Notes: a model not told the origin generated them from the letters alone. Positions 8,785-15,737 are shown, counted from the first letter of the stretch. The stretch is DNA of 27,673 nt from an uncultured Erysipelotrichaceae bacterium (GCA_946621045.1 CAMOOA010000004.1:1-27673); one strand, 5' to 3'. A program made the numbers and translations.

Positions 8785-9586
8785 AATTCTTCATCATTTC
8801 ATTTGTCAGACTGTACTCATTGCTTTGTAAGACAACATCTTCCCGCCGCACCCATTCCGCGGTGCGCAGTTCGCTGTAGTCCACGGTGATCGTATCATCG
8901 CCGTCCACCTCACAGTAATAGCCGGCAAGAATATCGGACGCCGGTCCCCAGGGCTGCGATTTGTAGTACCGGATGTTTTTCACGCGAATGCCGGCTTCTT
9001 CCATCACTTCCCTTGCGACCGTTTCTTCAAACGTTTCGCCAATTTCCGTAAAGCCTGCGATCAGTGCACTGCCTCCGTAGCCTCTGGCGTACTTTGTGAT
9101 CAGAATACGGTCACCGTTAAGAACGCCGACAATGACCGCAGGATTGATCCGCGGATAGATGATGTTTCCGCAGGCGGGACAGCGCATGGCGCGCTCCGTT
9201 TCATCATGCACGGTCTCGTGTCCGCATCTGCCGCAGTACCGGCTTGTGGTATACCATACCGCAAGATGATATGCCGTGAAGACGGCATAGACCGTTTCTT
9301 CGGGCTGAAGGTTCTGCCGGCGGATTTCAGAAAATCTTATGCGTTCAAATCCGTCCGCTTCCGCCGGTTCAAGACAGAGAAACAGCGGCTTTGAATCCAG
9401 CGAAAACAGATAGATGAGACGGTCCTGGCTGACATTCAGCCGGGAAAGCACCGGGAAGGAAATGCGGTCTCCTTCGGTATGAAGGAGAATCGTCTCATCG
9501 TGAAAGCAGAACACGCAGTCCTCATCCCGGGGGCTGATATTCCGATACTGGTTTCCGAGTGTGTGGGGTGCGATGTCCTGAATCAT
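8765..9586 (-). CDS. nudC: NADH pyrophosphatase / NAD-RNA decapping-type Nudix hydrolase (NudC)
   Basis: 273 residues. The domain order is that of NudC: a variable N-terminal domain, a zinc ribbon with C118-x2-C121 and C136-x2-C139, then a complete Nudix box beginning at G178 (G-x5-E-x7-RE-x2-EE-x-G, ending REVMEEAGI). The family cleaves NAD(H) to NMN(H) and AMP and can remove NAD caps from RNA. The NADH-specific motif after the Nudix box, usually SQPWPFPxS, reads SQPWGPASD here (about 210-218): the SQPW core is kept, the PFP is changed. GGAGG 8 bases before the ATG confirms the start. It is convergent with addA and has its own promoter. Confidence 0.9.
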   Translation of the reverse strand: MIQDIAPHTLGNQYRNISPRDEDCVFCFHDETILLHTEGDRISFPVLSRLNVSQDRLIYLFSLDSKPLFLCLEPAEADGFERIRFSEIRRQNLQPEETVYAVFTAYHLAVWYTTSRYCGRCGHETVHDETERAMRCPACGNIIYPRINPAVIVGVLNGDRILITKYARGYGGSALIAGFTEIGETFEETVAREVMEEAGIRVKNIRYYKSQPWGPASDILAGYYCEVDGDDTITVDYSELRTAEWVRREDVVLQSNEYSLTNEMMKNFKEGKI

Positions 9587-9609
9587 TGCGGTTTCCTCCG
9601 TCCGCGAAC

Positions 9610-9618
9610 ATCATAACA
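9610..9618 (-). promoter_or_regulatory. Extended -10 promoter of nudC
   Basis: Minus strand TGTTATGAT, a TGn-extended -10. The start point would be near 9603, leaving about 17 bases of leader with the GGAGG site. No convincing -35 is seen. Confidence 0.5.
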
Positions 9619-9645
9619 CAGCGGACCGGTTCTTCCTTTTCACAT

Positions 9646-9667
9646 AAAAAGGCAACGGTCAGCTGCC
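9646..9667 (-). terminator. Weak intrinsic terminator of the PTS gene
   Basis: Minus strand GGCAG and TTGCC form a short five-pair stem (one G-T) around a seven-base loop, followed by five T's. It lies 27 bases after the stop of the PTS gene and just upstream of the nudC promoter. The stem is short, so read-through into nudC is possible. Confidence 0.4.
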
Positions 9668-9693
9668 CTGTTTTTCCATGTATTATACAGGTC

Positions 9694-11040
9694 TCAGTTT
9701 CGAACTGTCCTGTTCTGATCAATGCCGAGGAAGTATGTCACCGCACAGGAGACGGTAAATCCGATAACGGCAGAGATGACTCCGTTGATGACATTCACCG
9801 TGGTTCCTCCGACATAGTTCAGAAAGCAGAGGAAACTTGCGCTCGGAATGAAATTGTATGCCTTGATCTGCGTAATGCCGGCATAGAGGCCGCCCGCAAA
9901 CGCTCCCGCCACAAGGCCGATAAACGGCCTGCGGTATTTGAATCCGACACCGTACAGTGCAGGCTCTGTCACACCGCCGATCATCTGGGCAATGACCGTG
10001 CCGAACGCGGCGGAACGCTCCGACTTGTTTTTCAGGCGAAGGAACGCGCCGAACGCCATTCCTCCGACCGCAAAAGCGGATGCGGCGCACTGCGGCGTGA
10101 TGATCGTTTCCACGCCGTTCTGAGCCAGCACAACAAAGATGGAAGATATGAACAGCCAGTGCAGGCCTCCCATGATGATGAACTCCCAGAGAGCCGCAAG
10201 CACGGCAATCGTAAGAACCGTCACGATGCCGCCCGTGTTTCCGAGGGTGATCAGAAGATTGCAGAGGCCTTCTCCGATAATCGATCCGGCCGGCGCCAGA
10301 ACAAGCAGTGCGACCGGCAGCATCACGGCAATGGTCAGAAACGGCGCAAAGACTGCCCGAAGCGCTTCCGGGATCACCCGGTTCATCCATTTTTCCACAT
10401 AGGACATGACCCAGTTGGAAAGAATGACCGGCAGAATCGTCGCCGAATAATTCAGCGGCCGGGCCGGGATGCCGTATACCGAGAACGGTGTTCCCGCCTC
10501 CGCAATTGATATGAATGTCGGATGGATCAGAATGCCGCCGAGAAACATACCGAGGATCGGTGTGGTCCCGAACTCTTTGGAGCTGGTGTAGCCGACCGCA
10601 ATCGGAAAGAAATAAAACCCGGCGTCTCCGACAAAAGAGAGCAGCGTATACAGATCGCTGTCTTCCGCAAGCATCTTCAGCATGTTCGGCCCCAGCACGG
10701 ATGCGGCGGTTTTAAACAGCGCAGCCGCCATTAACATCGGCAGAAGCGGCACCAGCGAACCGGACAGCGCATCCATGATCTTATTCAGAACCAGGCGGAT
10801 ACTGAACGGCTGCTTTTCGTTCAGTCGGGCATTCAGTTCCCGATACAGTTCTTCCGTTCCGGATGAAAGAATCAGTTCCAGCTGCTTTCCTTCCGATACC
10901 GCACGCACAATCCGTGAATCTTCCGGAAGCGGGACAGCTTCATCACTGCATCGGTTAATCAGAAGACCCGCCGGTGTTTTCATGACGGATTCAATTCCGC
11001 CGCAGCTGTTCAACAGTTCAAATAATTCGTTCCCGTTCAT
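9694..11040 (-). CDS. PTS sugar permease, EIIBC of the glucose/beta-glucoside family with degenerate EIIB
   Basis: 448 residues. Residues from about 80 to the end are an EIIC membrane domain with many hydrophobic segments and the family signature GVTEPALYGVGFKYRRPF. The N-terminal 75 residues look like a bgl-type EIIB fold (NELFELLNSCGG...), but where active EIIB has the phosphorylated cysteine in a C-x-TRLRF motif this protein has KTPAGLLI, so the phosphoryl-carrying cysteine seems absent. There is no EIIA domain. The substrate cannot be told. The start at 11040 is chosen over a GTG at 11046 because the GTG overlaps the GAGG ribosome site. It follows the esterase gene by 36 bases on the same strand and may be cotranscribed. 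Confidence 0.8.
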   Translation of the reverse strand: MNGNELFELLNSCGGIESVMKTPAGLLINRCSDEAVPLPEDSRIVRAVSEGKQLELILSSGTEELYRELNARLNEKQPFSIRLVLNKIMDALSGSLVPLLPMLMAAALFKTAASVLGPNMLKMLAEDSDLYTLLSFVGDAGFYFFPIAVGYTSSKEFGTTPILGMFLGGILIHPTFISIAEAGTPFSVYGIPARPLNYSATILPVILSNWVMSYVEKWMNRVIPEALRAVFAPFLTIAVMLPVALLVLAPAGSIIGEGLCNLLITLGNTGGIVTVLTIAVLAALWEFIIMGGLHWLFISSIFVVLAQNGVETIITPQCAASAFAVGGMAFGAFLRLKNKSERSAAFGTVIAQMIGGVTEPALYGVGFKYRRPFIGLVAGAFAGGLYAGITQIKAYNFIPSASFLCFLNYVGGTTVNVINGVISAVIGFTVSCAVTYFLGIDQNRTVRN

Positions 11041-11076
11041 AACCACCTCAATGCAGTGCAGAAAACATGCATTACT

Positions 11077-11721
11077 CTATCCGCTATATGCCATTGCCTC
11101 TGTTCTGTCCGCTTCCCCGCTTCGCATCAGCCATGCCAGCGCTTTTGCGATACGGACGGACTCATCGCAGAAATGACCGCCTTCATTCCACTCAAACACC
11201 GCCGCGGATGTCAAACCCGCAAGATTGCAGGACTCCGCTGTCTTTTCCCCAACCGTCTTCATCAGCGGATGCTTTGTCTTCGGCTCTTTGTCCCCGAGGG
11301 AAAAGTAGACATCCCTGCACTGAAGCGGATGCTCTTTCTGCCAGTCCGTCCATCCCGGATACCAGAGGGAACCGGAAACGGAAGCACATCCGTCAAACAG
11401 ATCGTATTGTGTGCATACATAAAGTGAAAACAGCCCTGCCAGAGAATATCCGCAGAGAAACAGCCGGCCGGGATGTGTTTCCTTCGCCGCCTGTATTTCC
11501 GGCAGAAGCCGCGAAAAAAATGTGTCCGCTCCGCCTTCGAAATCCGGTGTTCCGCGGAATACCGCCTTCGCAGGCCACGGACTGAGATCAATGTTCCAGC
11601 GGGATTCCTCCACCGGACATGCCAGTATGCTGAGGCCGCATCCGGTCAGTCCCTCCGTGCTCTGCGCACCGATGACCACCGCAAGATCCGGACCGTTTTC
11701 CAGAAGAAGTTTTTCGTTCAT
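11077..11721 (-). CDS. Alpha/beta-hydrolase, putative esterase
   Basis: 214 residues. The nucleophile elbow LCGYSLAGLFSLY (GxSxxG) lies near residue 100, followed by SVSGSLWYPGW as in the Fes/esterase-D group of putative esterases, and the likely catalytic histidine is in NEGGHFCDE near the C-terminus. The protein has no signal peptide and is probably cytoplasmic. Substrate unknown. The start at 11721 gives the sensible protein; no Shine-Dalgarno is visible and a -10-like box sits immediately upstream, so the mRNA may be leaderless. The longer open frame upstream overlaps the divergent gene and is not believed. Confidence 0.7.
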   Translation of the reverse strand: MNEKLLLENGPDLAVVIGAQSTEGLTGCGLSILACPVEESRWNIDLSPWPAKAVFRGTPDFEGGADTFFSRLLPEIQAAKETHPGRLFLCGYSLAGLFSLYVCTQYDLFDGCASVSGSLWYPGWTDWQKEHPLQCRDVYFSLGDKEPKTKHPLMKTVGEKTAESCNLAGLTSAAVFEWNEGGHFCDESVRIAKALAWLMRSGEADRTEAMAYSG

Positions 11722-11728
11722 CAGATTC

Positions 11729-11737
11729 AGTTTAGCA
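11729..11737 (-). promoter_or_regulatory. Extended -10 of the esterase gene (leaderless placement)
   Basis: Minus strand TGCTAAACT: a TGn-extended -10 with TAAACT (4 of 6). The start point would fall at about 11722, one base before the ATG at 11721. Confidence 0.35.
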
Positions 11738-11748
11738 CAGCTTTGTTT

Positions 11749-11754
11749 TACAAT
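11749..11754 (+). promoter_or_regulatory. -10 box of the 257-residue membrane-protein gene (leaderless placement)
   Basis: TACAAT (5 of 6). A start seven bases after the box is 11761, exactly the A of the ATG. A weak TTCAGT lies 17 bases upstream. The whole divergent intergenic region is 39 bases. Confidence 0.45.
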
Positions 11755-11760
11755 AGCGGT

Positions 11761-12534
11761 ATGGCAGTACAGGCACAGCAGGAAACAAAGCGCATCAATC
11801 CGTTTGAATCGGATGAAGCTCCGAAACAAAGTGCCGGAAAGAAGCGGTCCTCTCCGAAAAAGGAAACAAAGCCGCTCCGGCCGTTCCGGATCGGAATCGC
11901 CGTTCTTGCATGCATTGTTTCGCTGGCGGTCGGAAGACATCTCCGTTACGGCACCACCCTGTTTATGGAACACCGGACAGCGCCCGGCTACCTTCCGATT
12001 GAAGAATATGTGCTGAATTATTCCGATACCGGCGAGCCGACACAGGATGTCCGCACGTTTCATTACGACTCCTACGGCATCTACCGGGAAGGCGACGGCT
12101 ATGAAACCTCACGCGGCATCGCCATCGGCAGCACCTGGGAAAAATTTGTGGAGGAATACGGCGACGAAACCATTTACAGCGCCTCTTCCCACCGTTATAA
12201 AGACGATGGCTATATCGACTGGGATACGGAAGGCAGGTATTATTACACTCCCTGTACGGTAAAAGAATTCGATGAGCAGTATGTCAGAAGCGGAGAGATC
12301 GATCCTTCGACAGACGGAATCGATATTGAGTTTGACGCGGAAACCGACGGGTTCAGAGTTATGTACTCCCAGACCGAGAAGGACCGGTTTGCCCGGGATT
12401 TCCGTCGTTCCCATGTGATCCGCTCCTATCCCGACACACGGCGGTTCTATCTTGAGTTCAATTTCACACCGTCCATAACGAGCGGGAGAGACGGTCTCAC
12501 TGTCGGTTCCATTTATTCGGGCAGCTACCGCTGA
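11761..12534 (+). CDS. Single-pass membrane protein, unknown extracellular domain
   Basis: 257 residues, family not recognised. A polar, lysine-rich cytoplasmic N-terminus (1-43) precedes one membrane segment (about 44-60, IGIAVLACIVSLAVG). The rest is an acidic, tyrosine-rich external domain. Within it, SRGIAIGSTWEKFVEEYGD resembles the short helix-turn pattern seen in many exported BamE-like or repeat domains, where a phrase of this type marks the domain start; I treat this as resemblance only. Upstream in-frame codons overlap the divergent esterase, so the ATG at 11761 is preferred. It has no Shine-Dalgarno and is probably leaderless. A strong terminator follows. Confidence 0.65.
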   Translation: MAVQAQQETKRINPFESDEAPKQSAGKKRSSPKKETKPLRPFRIGIAVLACIVSLAVGRHLRYGTTLFMEHRTAPGYLPIEEYVLNYSDTGEPTQDVRTFHYDSYGIYREGDGYETSRGIAIGSTWEKFVEEYGDETIYSASSHRYKDDGYIDWDTEGRYYYTPCTVKEFDEQYVRSGEIDPSTDGIDIEFDAETDGFRVMYSQTEKDRFARDFRRSHVIRSYPDTRRFYLEFNFTPSITSGRDGLTVGSIYSGSYR

Positions 12535-12550
12535 CCCTGTCATTCCATTG

Positions 12551-12572
12551 AAAAAGGCCCTGCGGCCTTTTT
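12551..12572. terminator. Bidirectional terminator
   Basis: AAAAAGGCC, loop CTGC, GGCCTTTTT: a perfect nine-pair stem with T runs on both strands. It serves the plus membrane-protein gene and the convergent thioredoxin lipoprotein gene. Confidence 0.9.
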
Positions 12573-12579
12573 ATATGAT

Positions 12580-13179
12580 TCACTGTTTCGCTGCGGCACT
12601 GCCCTGAATCTGTTCGAACATGCCGCGGTAGATATTCAGGAGTTCTTCCCGTTCTTCCGGCGTCATCAGGCGGTTGCGCGCATTGTGATCGGGAACCGTG
12701 CCTTCGTGAAAACCGGTCACCTCCCCGTCCTTGATAAAAATCGCGGTCGGGGTATAGAGATGGCGGACGCCGTCGGAGTCATACTCCAGATATCCTCCGA
12801 TTGCCTCTACAAGCATGTCGTAGTCCGTGATCTCCGTGTTCTTCTGCCATTCCGGATTACTGCGGGTATTGATGTAGCCGACTTCCATTCCGTATTCCGT
12901 CGCCGCCTGATTCAGCACCGGGGCGGCTTCGGCGCACCACTCGCATGCCGGATAGCCGAACATCACCGCAAACGTCTTCTTTGCCTTCATCGCCTTGACC
13001 ATTGTTTCGACATCGAGATCGTAAAAGACATGTTCAATACCGTCGAGAAGAACATAATCACTCATATCACTGTGCTCCCCGCTCAGTGTGCCTCCTGCGG
13101 AACCGGATCCGCAGGCAGCCGTCAGAAGACATACGGCAAGCATCACTGCACGCAGCACCTTTTTCCATGTTTCAGTCAT
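12580..13179 (-). CDS. Thioredoxin-fold lipoprotein
   Basis: 199 residues from the ATG at 13179. A basic start and hydrophobic core lead to the lipobox LTAAC (C23), so the protein is lipid-anchored outside the membrane. The thioredoxin fold carries GYPACEWCAEA (CEWC at 79-82) and a later YTPTAIFIKDGEV, the cis-proline strand. It resembles the bacteriocin-transport-accessory / periplasmic thioredoxin type rather than cytoplasmic thioredoxin. Likely role: thiol exchange on exported proteins. An ATG three codons upstream (13188) would add MGY; it falls before the predicted transcription start, so 13179 is preferred. It is divergent from the peroxidase operon. A second thioredoxin-fold lipoprotein lies at 15821. 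Confidence 0.8.
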   Translation of the reverse strand: MTETWKKVLRAVMLAVCLLTAACGSGSAGGTLSGEHSDMSDYVLLDGIEHVFYDLDVETMVKAMKAKKTFAVMFGYPACEWCAEAAPVLNQAATEYGMEVGYINTRSNPEWQKNTEITDYDMLVEAIGGYLEYDSDGVRHLYTPTAIFIKDGEVTGFHEGTVPDHNARNRLMTPEEREELLNIYRGMFEQIQGSAAAKQ

Positions 13180-13188
13180 ATACCCCAT

Positions 13189-13194
13189 ATTATA
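13189..13194 (-). promoter_or_regulatory. -10 box of the thioredoxin lipoprotein gene
   Basis: Minus strand perfect TATAAT. Transcription would start near 13182, three bases before the ATG at 13179. A GGAGGTGATT (13210-13201) lies upstream of the -10, too far from either ATG (about 17 bases or more from GGAGG) to be a normal ribosome site. Confidence 0.5.
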
Positions 13195-13244
13195 ATAGAA
13201 AATCACCTCCGCACCATGCCCGACCTTCAATCTGAGCATCCCGG

Positions 13245-13272
13245 TTGACGCCAAATTTATATTTGATACAAT
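13245..13272 (+). promoter_or_regulatory. Promoter of the gpx-ohrR operon
   Basis: TTGACG (13245-13250, 5 of 6) and TACAAT (13267-13272, 5 of 6) are separated by 16 bases. The leader to the ATG at 13305 is about 25 bases and contains AAGGAG. Confidence 0.75.
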
Positions 13273-13287
13273 TTAATTGCATTAAAT
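13267..13287 (+). promoter_or_regulatory. OhrR-type operator overlapping the -10 box
   Basis: 13267-13281 reads TACAATTTAATTGCA, which differs at two positions from the TACAATTAAATTGTA inverted repeat I recall for Bacillus subtilis OhrR (ohrA operator). A second, perfect inverted repeat ATTTAAT-TGC-ATTAAAT spans 13271-13287. Because the operator covers the -10 and the start point, a bound repressor would block RNA polymerase. An OhrR homologue is the second gene of the operon, which fits self-repression relieved by organic peroxides. Confidence 0.6.
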
Positions 13288-13304
13288 GAAAAGGAGACAA
13301 AACT

Positions 13305-13850
13305 ATGAGCAGCATTTATGAGTACACTCTTCCGACACCTTCCGGTGATACCGTCAGTCTGAACGACTTTGCGGGCAAAGTTCTGATCATTGTCAATACC
13401 GCTACCGGCTGCGGTTTCACGCCGCAGTACAAGGAGCTCGAGGAAATGCATGAAGCATTCCATGACAAGGGCCTCGAGATCATCGATGTTCCGTGCAACC
13501 AGTTTGCCGGTCAGACACCGGGCACCGATGATGAAATTCATGAGTTCTGCACCCTGCATTACAACACGCAGTTCCCGCAGTACAAGAAGTCCGATGTCAA
13601 CGGCGAAAACGAGCTTCCGCTCTATACCTATCTGAAGTCCCGGCAGGGATTCAAGGGCTTCGGCAAGGGCGTCAAGGCACTTGCGATGAGCGCAATGCTT
13701 TCGAAGATCGACAAGGATTACAAGAACAATCCGAATATCAAATGGAACTTCACAAAGTTCGTTATCGACCGCGAAGGCAATGTTGTGGCGCGCTTTGAGC
13801 CGACCGCAGACATGAACGAACTGAAGAAATGTGTTGAGGCACTGCTCTGA
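13305..13850 (+). CDS. gpx: Glutathione peroxidase family protein (cysteine type)
   Basis: 181 residues, the usual length for bacterial GPx. The peroxidatic cysteine is C36 in NTATGCGFTPQYKELE. The conserved VPCNQFAGQ (C64) and WNFTKFVIDREG motifs are present, and C82 (EFCTLHY) sits where thioredoxin-dependent GPx proteins carry their resolving cysteine. Such enzymes reduce organic and hydrogen peroxide, usually with thioredoxin rather than glutathione. AAGGAG upstream fixes the start. The stop overlaps the ohrR start by one base (TGATG), so the genes are coupled. The OhrR-like operator suggests induction by organic peroxide; this enzyme would stand in for the Ohr peroxidase normally controlled by OhrR. 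Confidence 0.9.
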   Translation: MSSIYEYTLPTPSGDTVSLNDFAGKVLIIVNTATGCGFTPQYKELEEMHEAFHDKGLEIIDVPCNQFAGQTPGTDDEIHEFCTLHYNTQFPQYKKSDVNGENELPLYTYLKSRQGFKGFGKGVKALAMSAMLSKIDKDYKNNPNIKWNFTKFVIDREGNVVARFEPTADMNELKKCVEALL

Positions 13851-14275
13851 TGAAGGAACAGCTGTGTTTGGATAACCAGCTCTGTTTCCCGCTTTACGCC
13901 TGCGCGCGGAAAGTAACGGGGTTATACACCCCGTTTTTCAAACCGCTCGGCATCACATACACCCAGTACATCGTGTTTCTGGCATTGTGGGAAAAGGACG
14001 ATGTGTCTGTCAGTGACCTCTGCGCCAGGCTGTATCTCGACAGCGGAACTCTGACGCCGCTGTTGAAGAAGATGGAACAGGAAGGCTATATTAAAAGAAC
14101 ACGTTCCGTCGCCGATGAGCGCATCGTGCGGATCACCCTGACCGAAAAAGGCCGGGAGATGGAAGAACGTGCCGCAGACATCCCCATGCAGGTGGGCAGC
14201 TGTATTCCGCTTCAGCCGGAAGAGGCGGCCGCGCTGTATGCTCTGCTCAACAAGATTCTTGCAAAGGAGATTTAA
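13850..14275 (+). CDS. ohrR: OhrR-type MarR-family organic peroxide sensor/repressor
   Basis: 141 residues. The match to Bacillus OhrR is close along the whole length: LDNQLCFPLYA with the reactive cysteine at C12, the two tyrosines that contact it (Y26, Y37 in GITYTQY), the winged-helix phrase LYLDSGTLTPLLKKMEQEG, and the wing DERIVRITLTEKG. An extra cysteine, C118 (QVGSCIPL), is absent from the Bacillus protein as I remember it. The C12-C118 separation is about that of the two redox cysteines of Xanthomonas OhrR (C22 and C127), so a disulfide-switched two-cysteine mechanism is possible. It is translationally coupled to gpx and followed after 5 bases by a cation transporter. Confidence 0.88.
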   Translation: MKEQLCLDNQLCFPLYACARKVTGLYTPFFKPLGITYTQYIVFLALWEKDDVSVSDLCARLYLDSGTLTPLLKKMEQEGYIKRTRSVADERIVRITLTEKGREMEERAADIPMQVGSCIPLQPEEAAALYALLNKILAKEI

Positions 14276-14280
14276 TACTG

Positions 14281-15405
14281 ATGAGTGAAAACAACGGTCT
14301 CGCCGCACGGTCCGGCGAAATTGTCCGTGCCAGCTATATCGGCATCGGCGTCAACGTCCTGCTCGCAGGACTCAAAGCTCTGATCGGACTGCTTACCCGT
14401 TCAATCGCAGTCACACTGGACGCGGTAAACAATCTGTCGGACGCATTGTCATCCCTGATTACAATCATCGGCACACGGCTGGCCGGCAAAAAGCCGGACA
14501 AGGAACATCCGCTCGGTTACGGCCGGATCGAATATCTGAGTGCGCTGATCATTTCTGCGATCGTGCTGTATGCGGGCATCACCGCATTCACCGAATCCGT
14601 AAAGAAGATCATTCAGCCGGAAACACCGCAGTACACCGTTGTCTCACTGGTGCTTCTTGCGGCGGCAGTCGGCGCCAAGATCTTTCTCGGAACATATATG
14701 AAACAGGTCGGCGCCCGGGTCAACTCCGGTTCTCTCATCGCAAGCGGATCGGATGCGCTCAATGATGCGATCATTTCCACTTCCGTCATCGTATCCGCAG
14801 TTATCTATCTCGTATTCGGGCTGAATCTTGAAGCGATCGTCGGCGCTGTCATCGCGGTGATGATCATCAGGTCCGGCGTTGAGCTGATCCGCGACACCCT
14901 GGATGACATTCTCGGAAAGCGTCCGGATGCGGAGCTGTCCAAGGCGGTCAAGGCAACCGTTGCCTCCCGTCCGGAAGTCATGGGAGCCTATGACCTGATC
15001 ATCAACAGCTACGGTCCGGATACCGCTGTCGCCAGCGTGCATATTGAAGTTCCGGATACCATGACCGCAAAGGAACTGGATGATCTGGAACGGAAGATCG
15101 CCGCCGACGTCTTCCGCGAACACCACATCGTCATGGGAGGCATCTCCGTCTATTCCGTGAATACTTCCGGTGATGCGGCCGCAAAGCTGCGCGATGACAT
15201 TACACGCATGGTCGCCTCGCATGACGGTGTTCTGCAGATCCACGGCTTCTATGTGGACGAAGCCGCAAAGCAGATCTCATTTGATGTCGTACTTGACTAT
15301 GCGGCTGACCGTAAAGCGCTGTACCAGGAAATCGTAAACGAGATTTCCGCCGCTTATCCGGATTACACCTTTACCGTTCAGATCGACAGCGACCTCAGCG
15401 ACTAG
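14281..15405 (+). CDS. Cation diffusion facilitator transporter, manganese-type metal site
   Basis: 374 residues: six membrane segments (about 18-200) followed by a cytoplasmic ferredoxin-like domain (about 210-290) and an additional C-terminal domain of about 80 residues. The metal-site positions are N50-x3-D54 in segment 2 (DAVNNLSDALSS) and D158-x3-D162 in segment 5 (ASGSDALNDAI). Zinc CDFs carry H/D-x3-D in these places; N/D with D/D is the pattern I associate with manganese exporters such as pneumococcal MntE. HPLGYGRIEY is the conserved loop after segment 2. AAAGGAG lies about 11 bases before the ATG. It is the third gene of the OhrR operon, so metal export may be tied to peroxide stress. 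The metal is inferred, not shown. Confidence 0.85.
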   Translation: MSENNGLAARSGEIVRASYIGIGVNVLLAGLKALIGLLTRSIAVTLDAVNNLSDALSSLITIIGTRLAGKKPDKEHPLGYGRIEYLSALIISAIVLYAGITAFTESVKKIIQPETPQYTVVSLVLLAAAVGAKIFLGTYMKQVGARVNSGSLIASGSDALNDAIISTSVIVSAVIYLVFGLNLEAIVGAVIAVMIIRSGVELIRDTLDDILGKRPDAELSKAVKATVASRPEVMGAYDLIINSYGPDTAVASVHIEVPDTMTAKELDDLERKIAADVFREHHIVMGGISVYSVNTSGDAAAKLRDDITRMVASHDGVLQIHGFYVDEAAKQISFDVVLDYAADRKALYQEIVNEISAAYPDYTFTVQIDSDLSD

Positions 15406-15446
15406 CAAATATTCCCATATCTGCTGTTCGGTGCTACGATTAAAAT

Positions 15447-15462
15447 TGTTCCGACTGGAACG
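15447..15462 (+). promoter_or_regulatory. Inverted repeat in the leader of the GlsB-family gene
   Basis: GTTCC-GACT-GGAAC is a perfect five-base inverted repeat, extendable by one G-T pair, immediately after a TAAAAT -10-like box (15441-15446) and before the AAGGAGG ribosome site. It could be an operator or a small leader hairpin. Confidence 0.35.
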
Positions 15463-15477
15463 AAGGAGGTAGTTTAA

Positions 15478-15726
15478 ATGATTATTAGTCTGCTTTATTT
15501 TCTGGTAGTCGGTCTTTGCGCAGGATACCTGTCCGCGAGACTCCTCGGTCTTGACAGCACAGATATCGCAAAGAATCTCATTACCGGAATCGTCGGTTCC
15601 TTTGTGGGCGGCCTCATCGGCAATCTGATCGGTCTGCGCGCAACCGGGCTGATCGGCTCCATCATCATGGCTGTGATCGGCGCCTGCGCCGCAATTCTGA
15701 TCTACCGCCGTTTCATCCGCAGATAA
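15478..15726 (+). CDS. GlsB/YeaQ/YmgE family stress-response membrane protein
   Basis: 82 residues, the normal size for this family. It has three short hydrophobic segments and the glycine-rich core TGIVGSFVGGLIGNLIG followed by GLIGSIIMAVIGACAAILI, typical of the transglycosylase-associated (GlsB/YeaQ) proteins. These are small envelope-stress membrane proteins of uncertain activity. AAGGAGG 9 bases upstream fixes the start. The gene stands alone between the CDF gene and a strong terminator. Confidence 0.85.
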   Translation: MIISLLYFLVVGLCAGYLSARLLGLDSTDIAKNLITGIVGSFVGGLIGNLIGLRATGLIGSIIMAVIGACAAILIYRRFIRR

Positions 15727-15737
15727 CAGACACTCTT

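Noticed and set aside
11473..11760. Upstream open extension of the 257-residue membrane-protein frame
   Set aside because: It is antisense to the esterase gene, and its translation has no sensible domain; the plausible protein starts at 11761.
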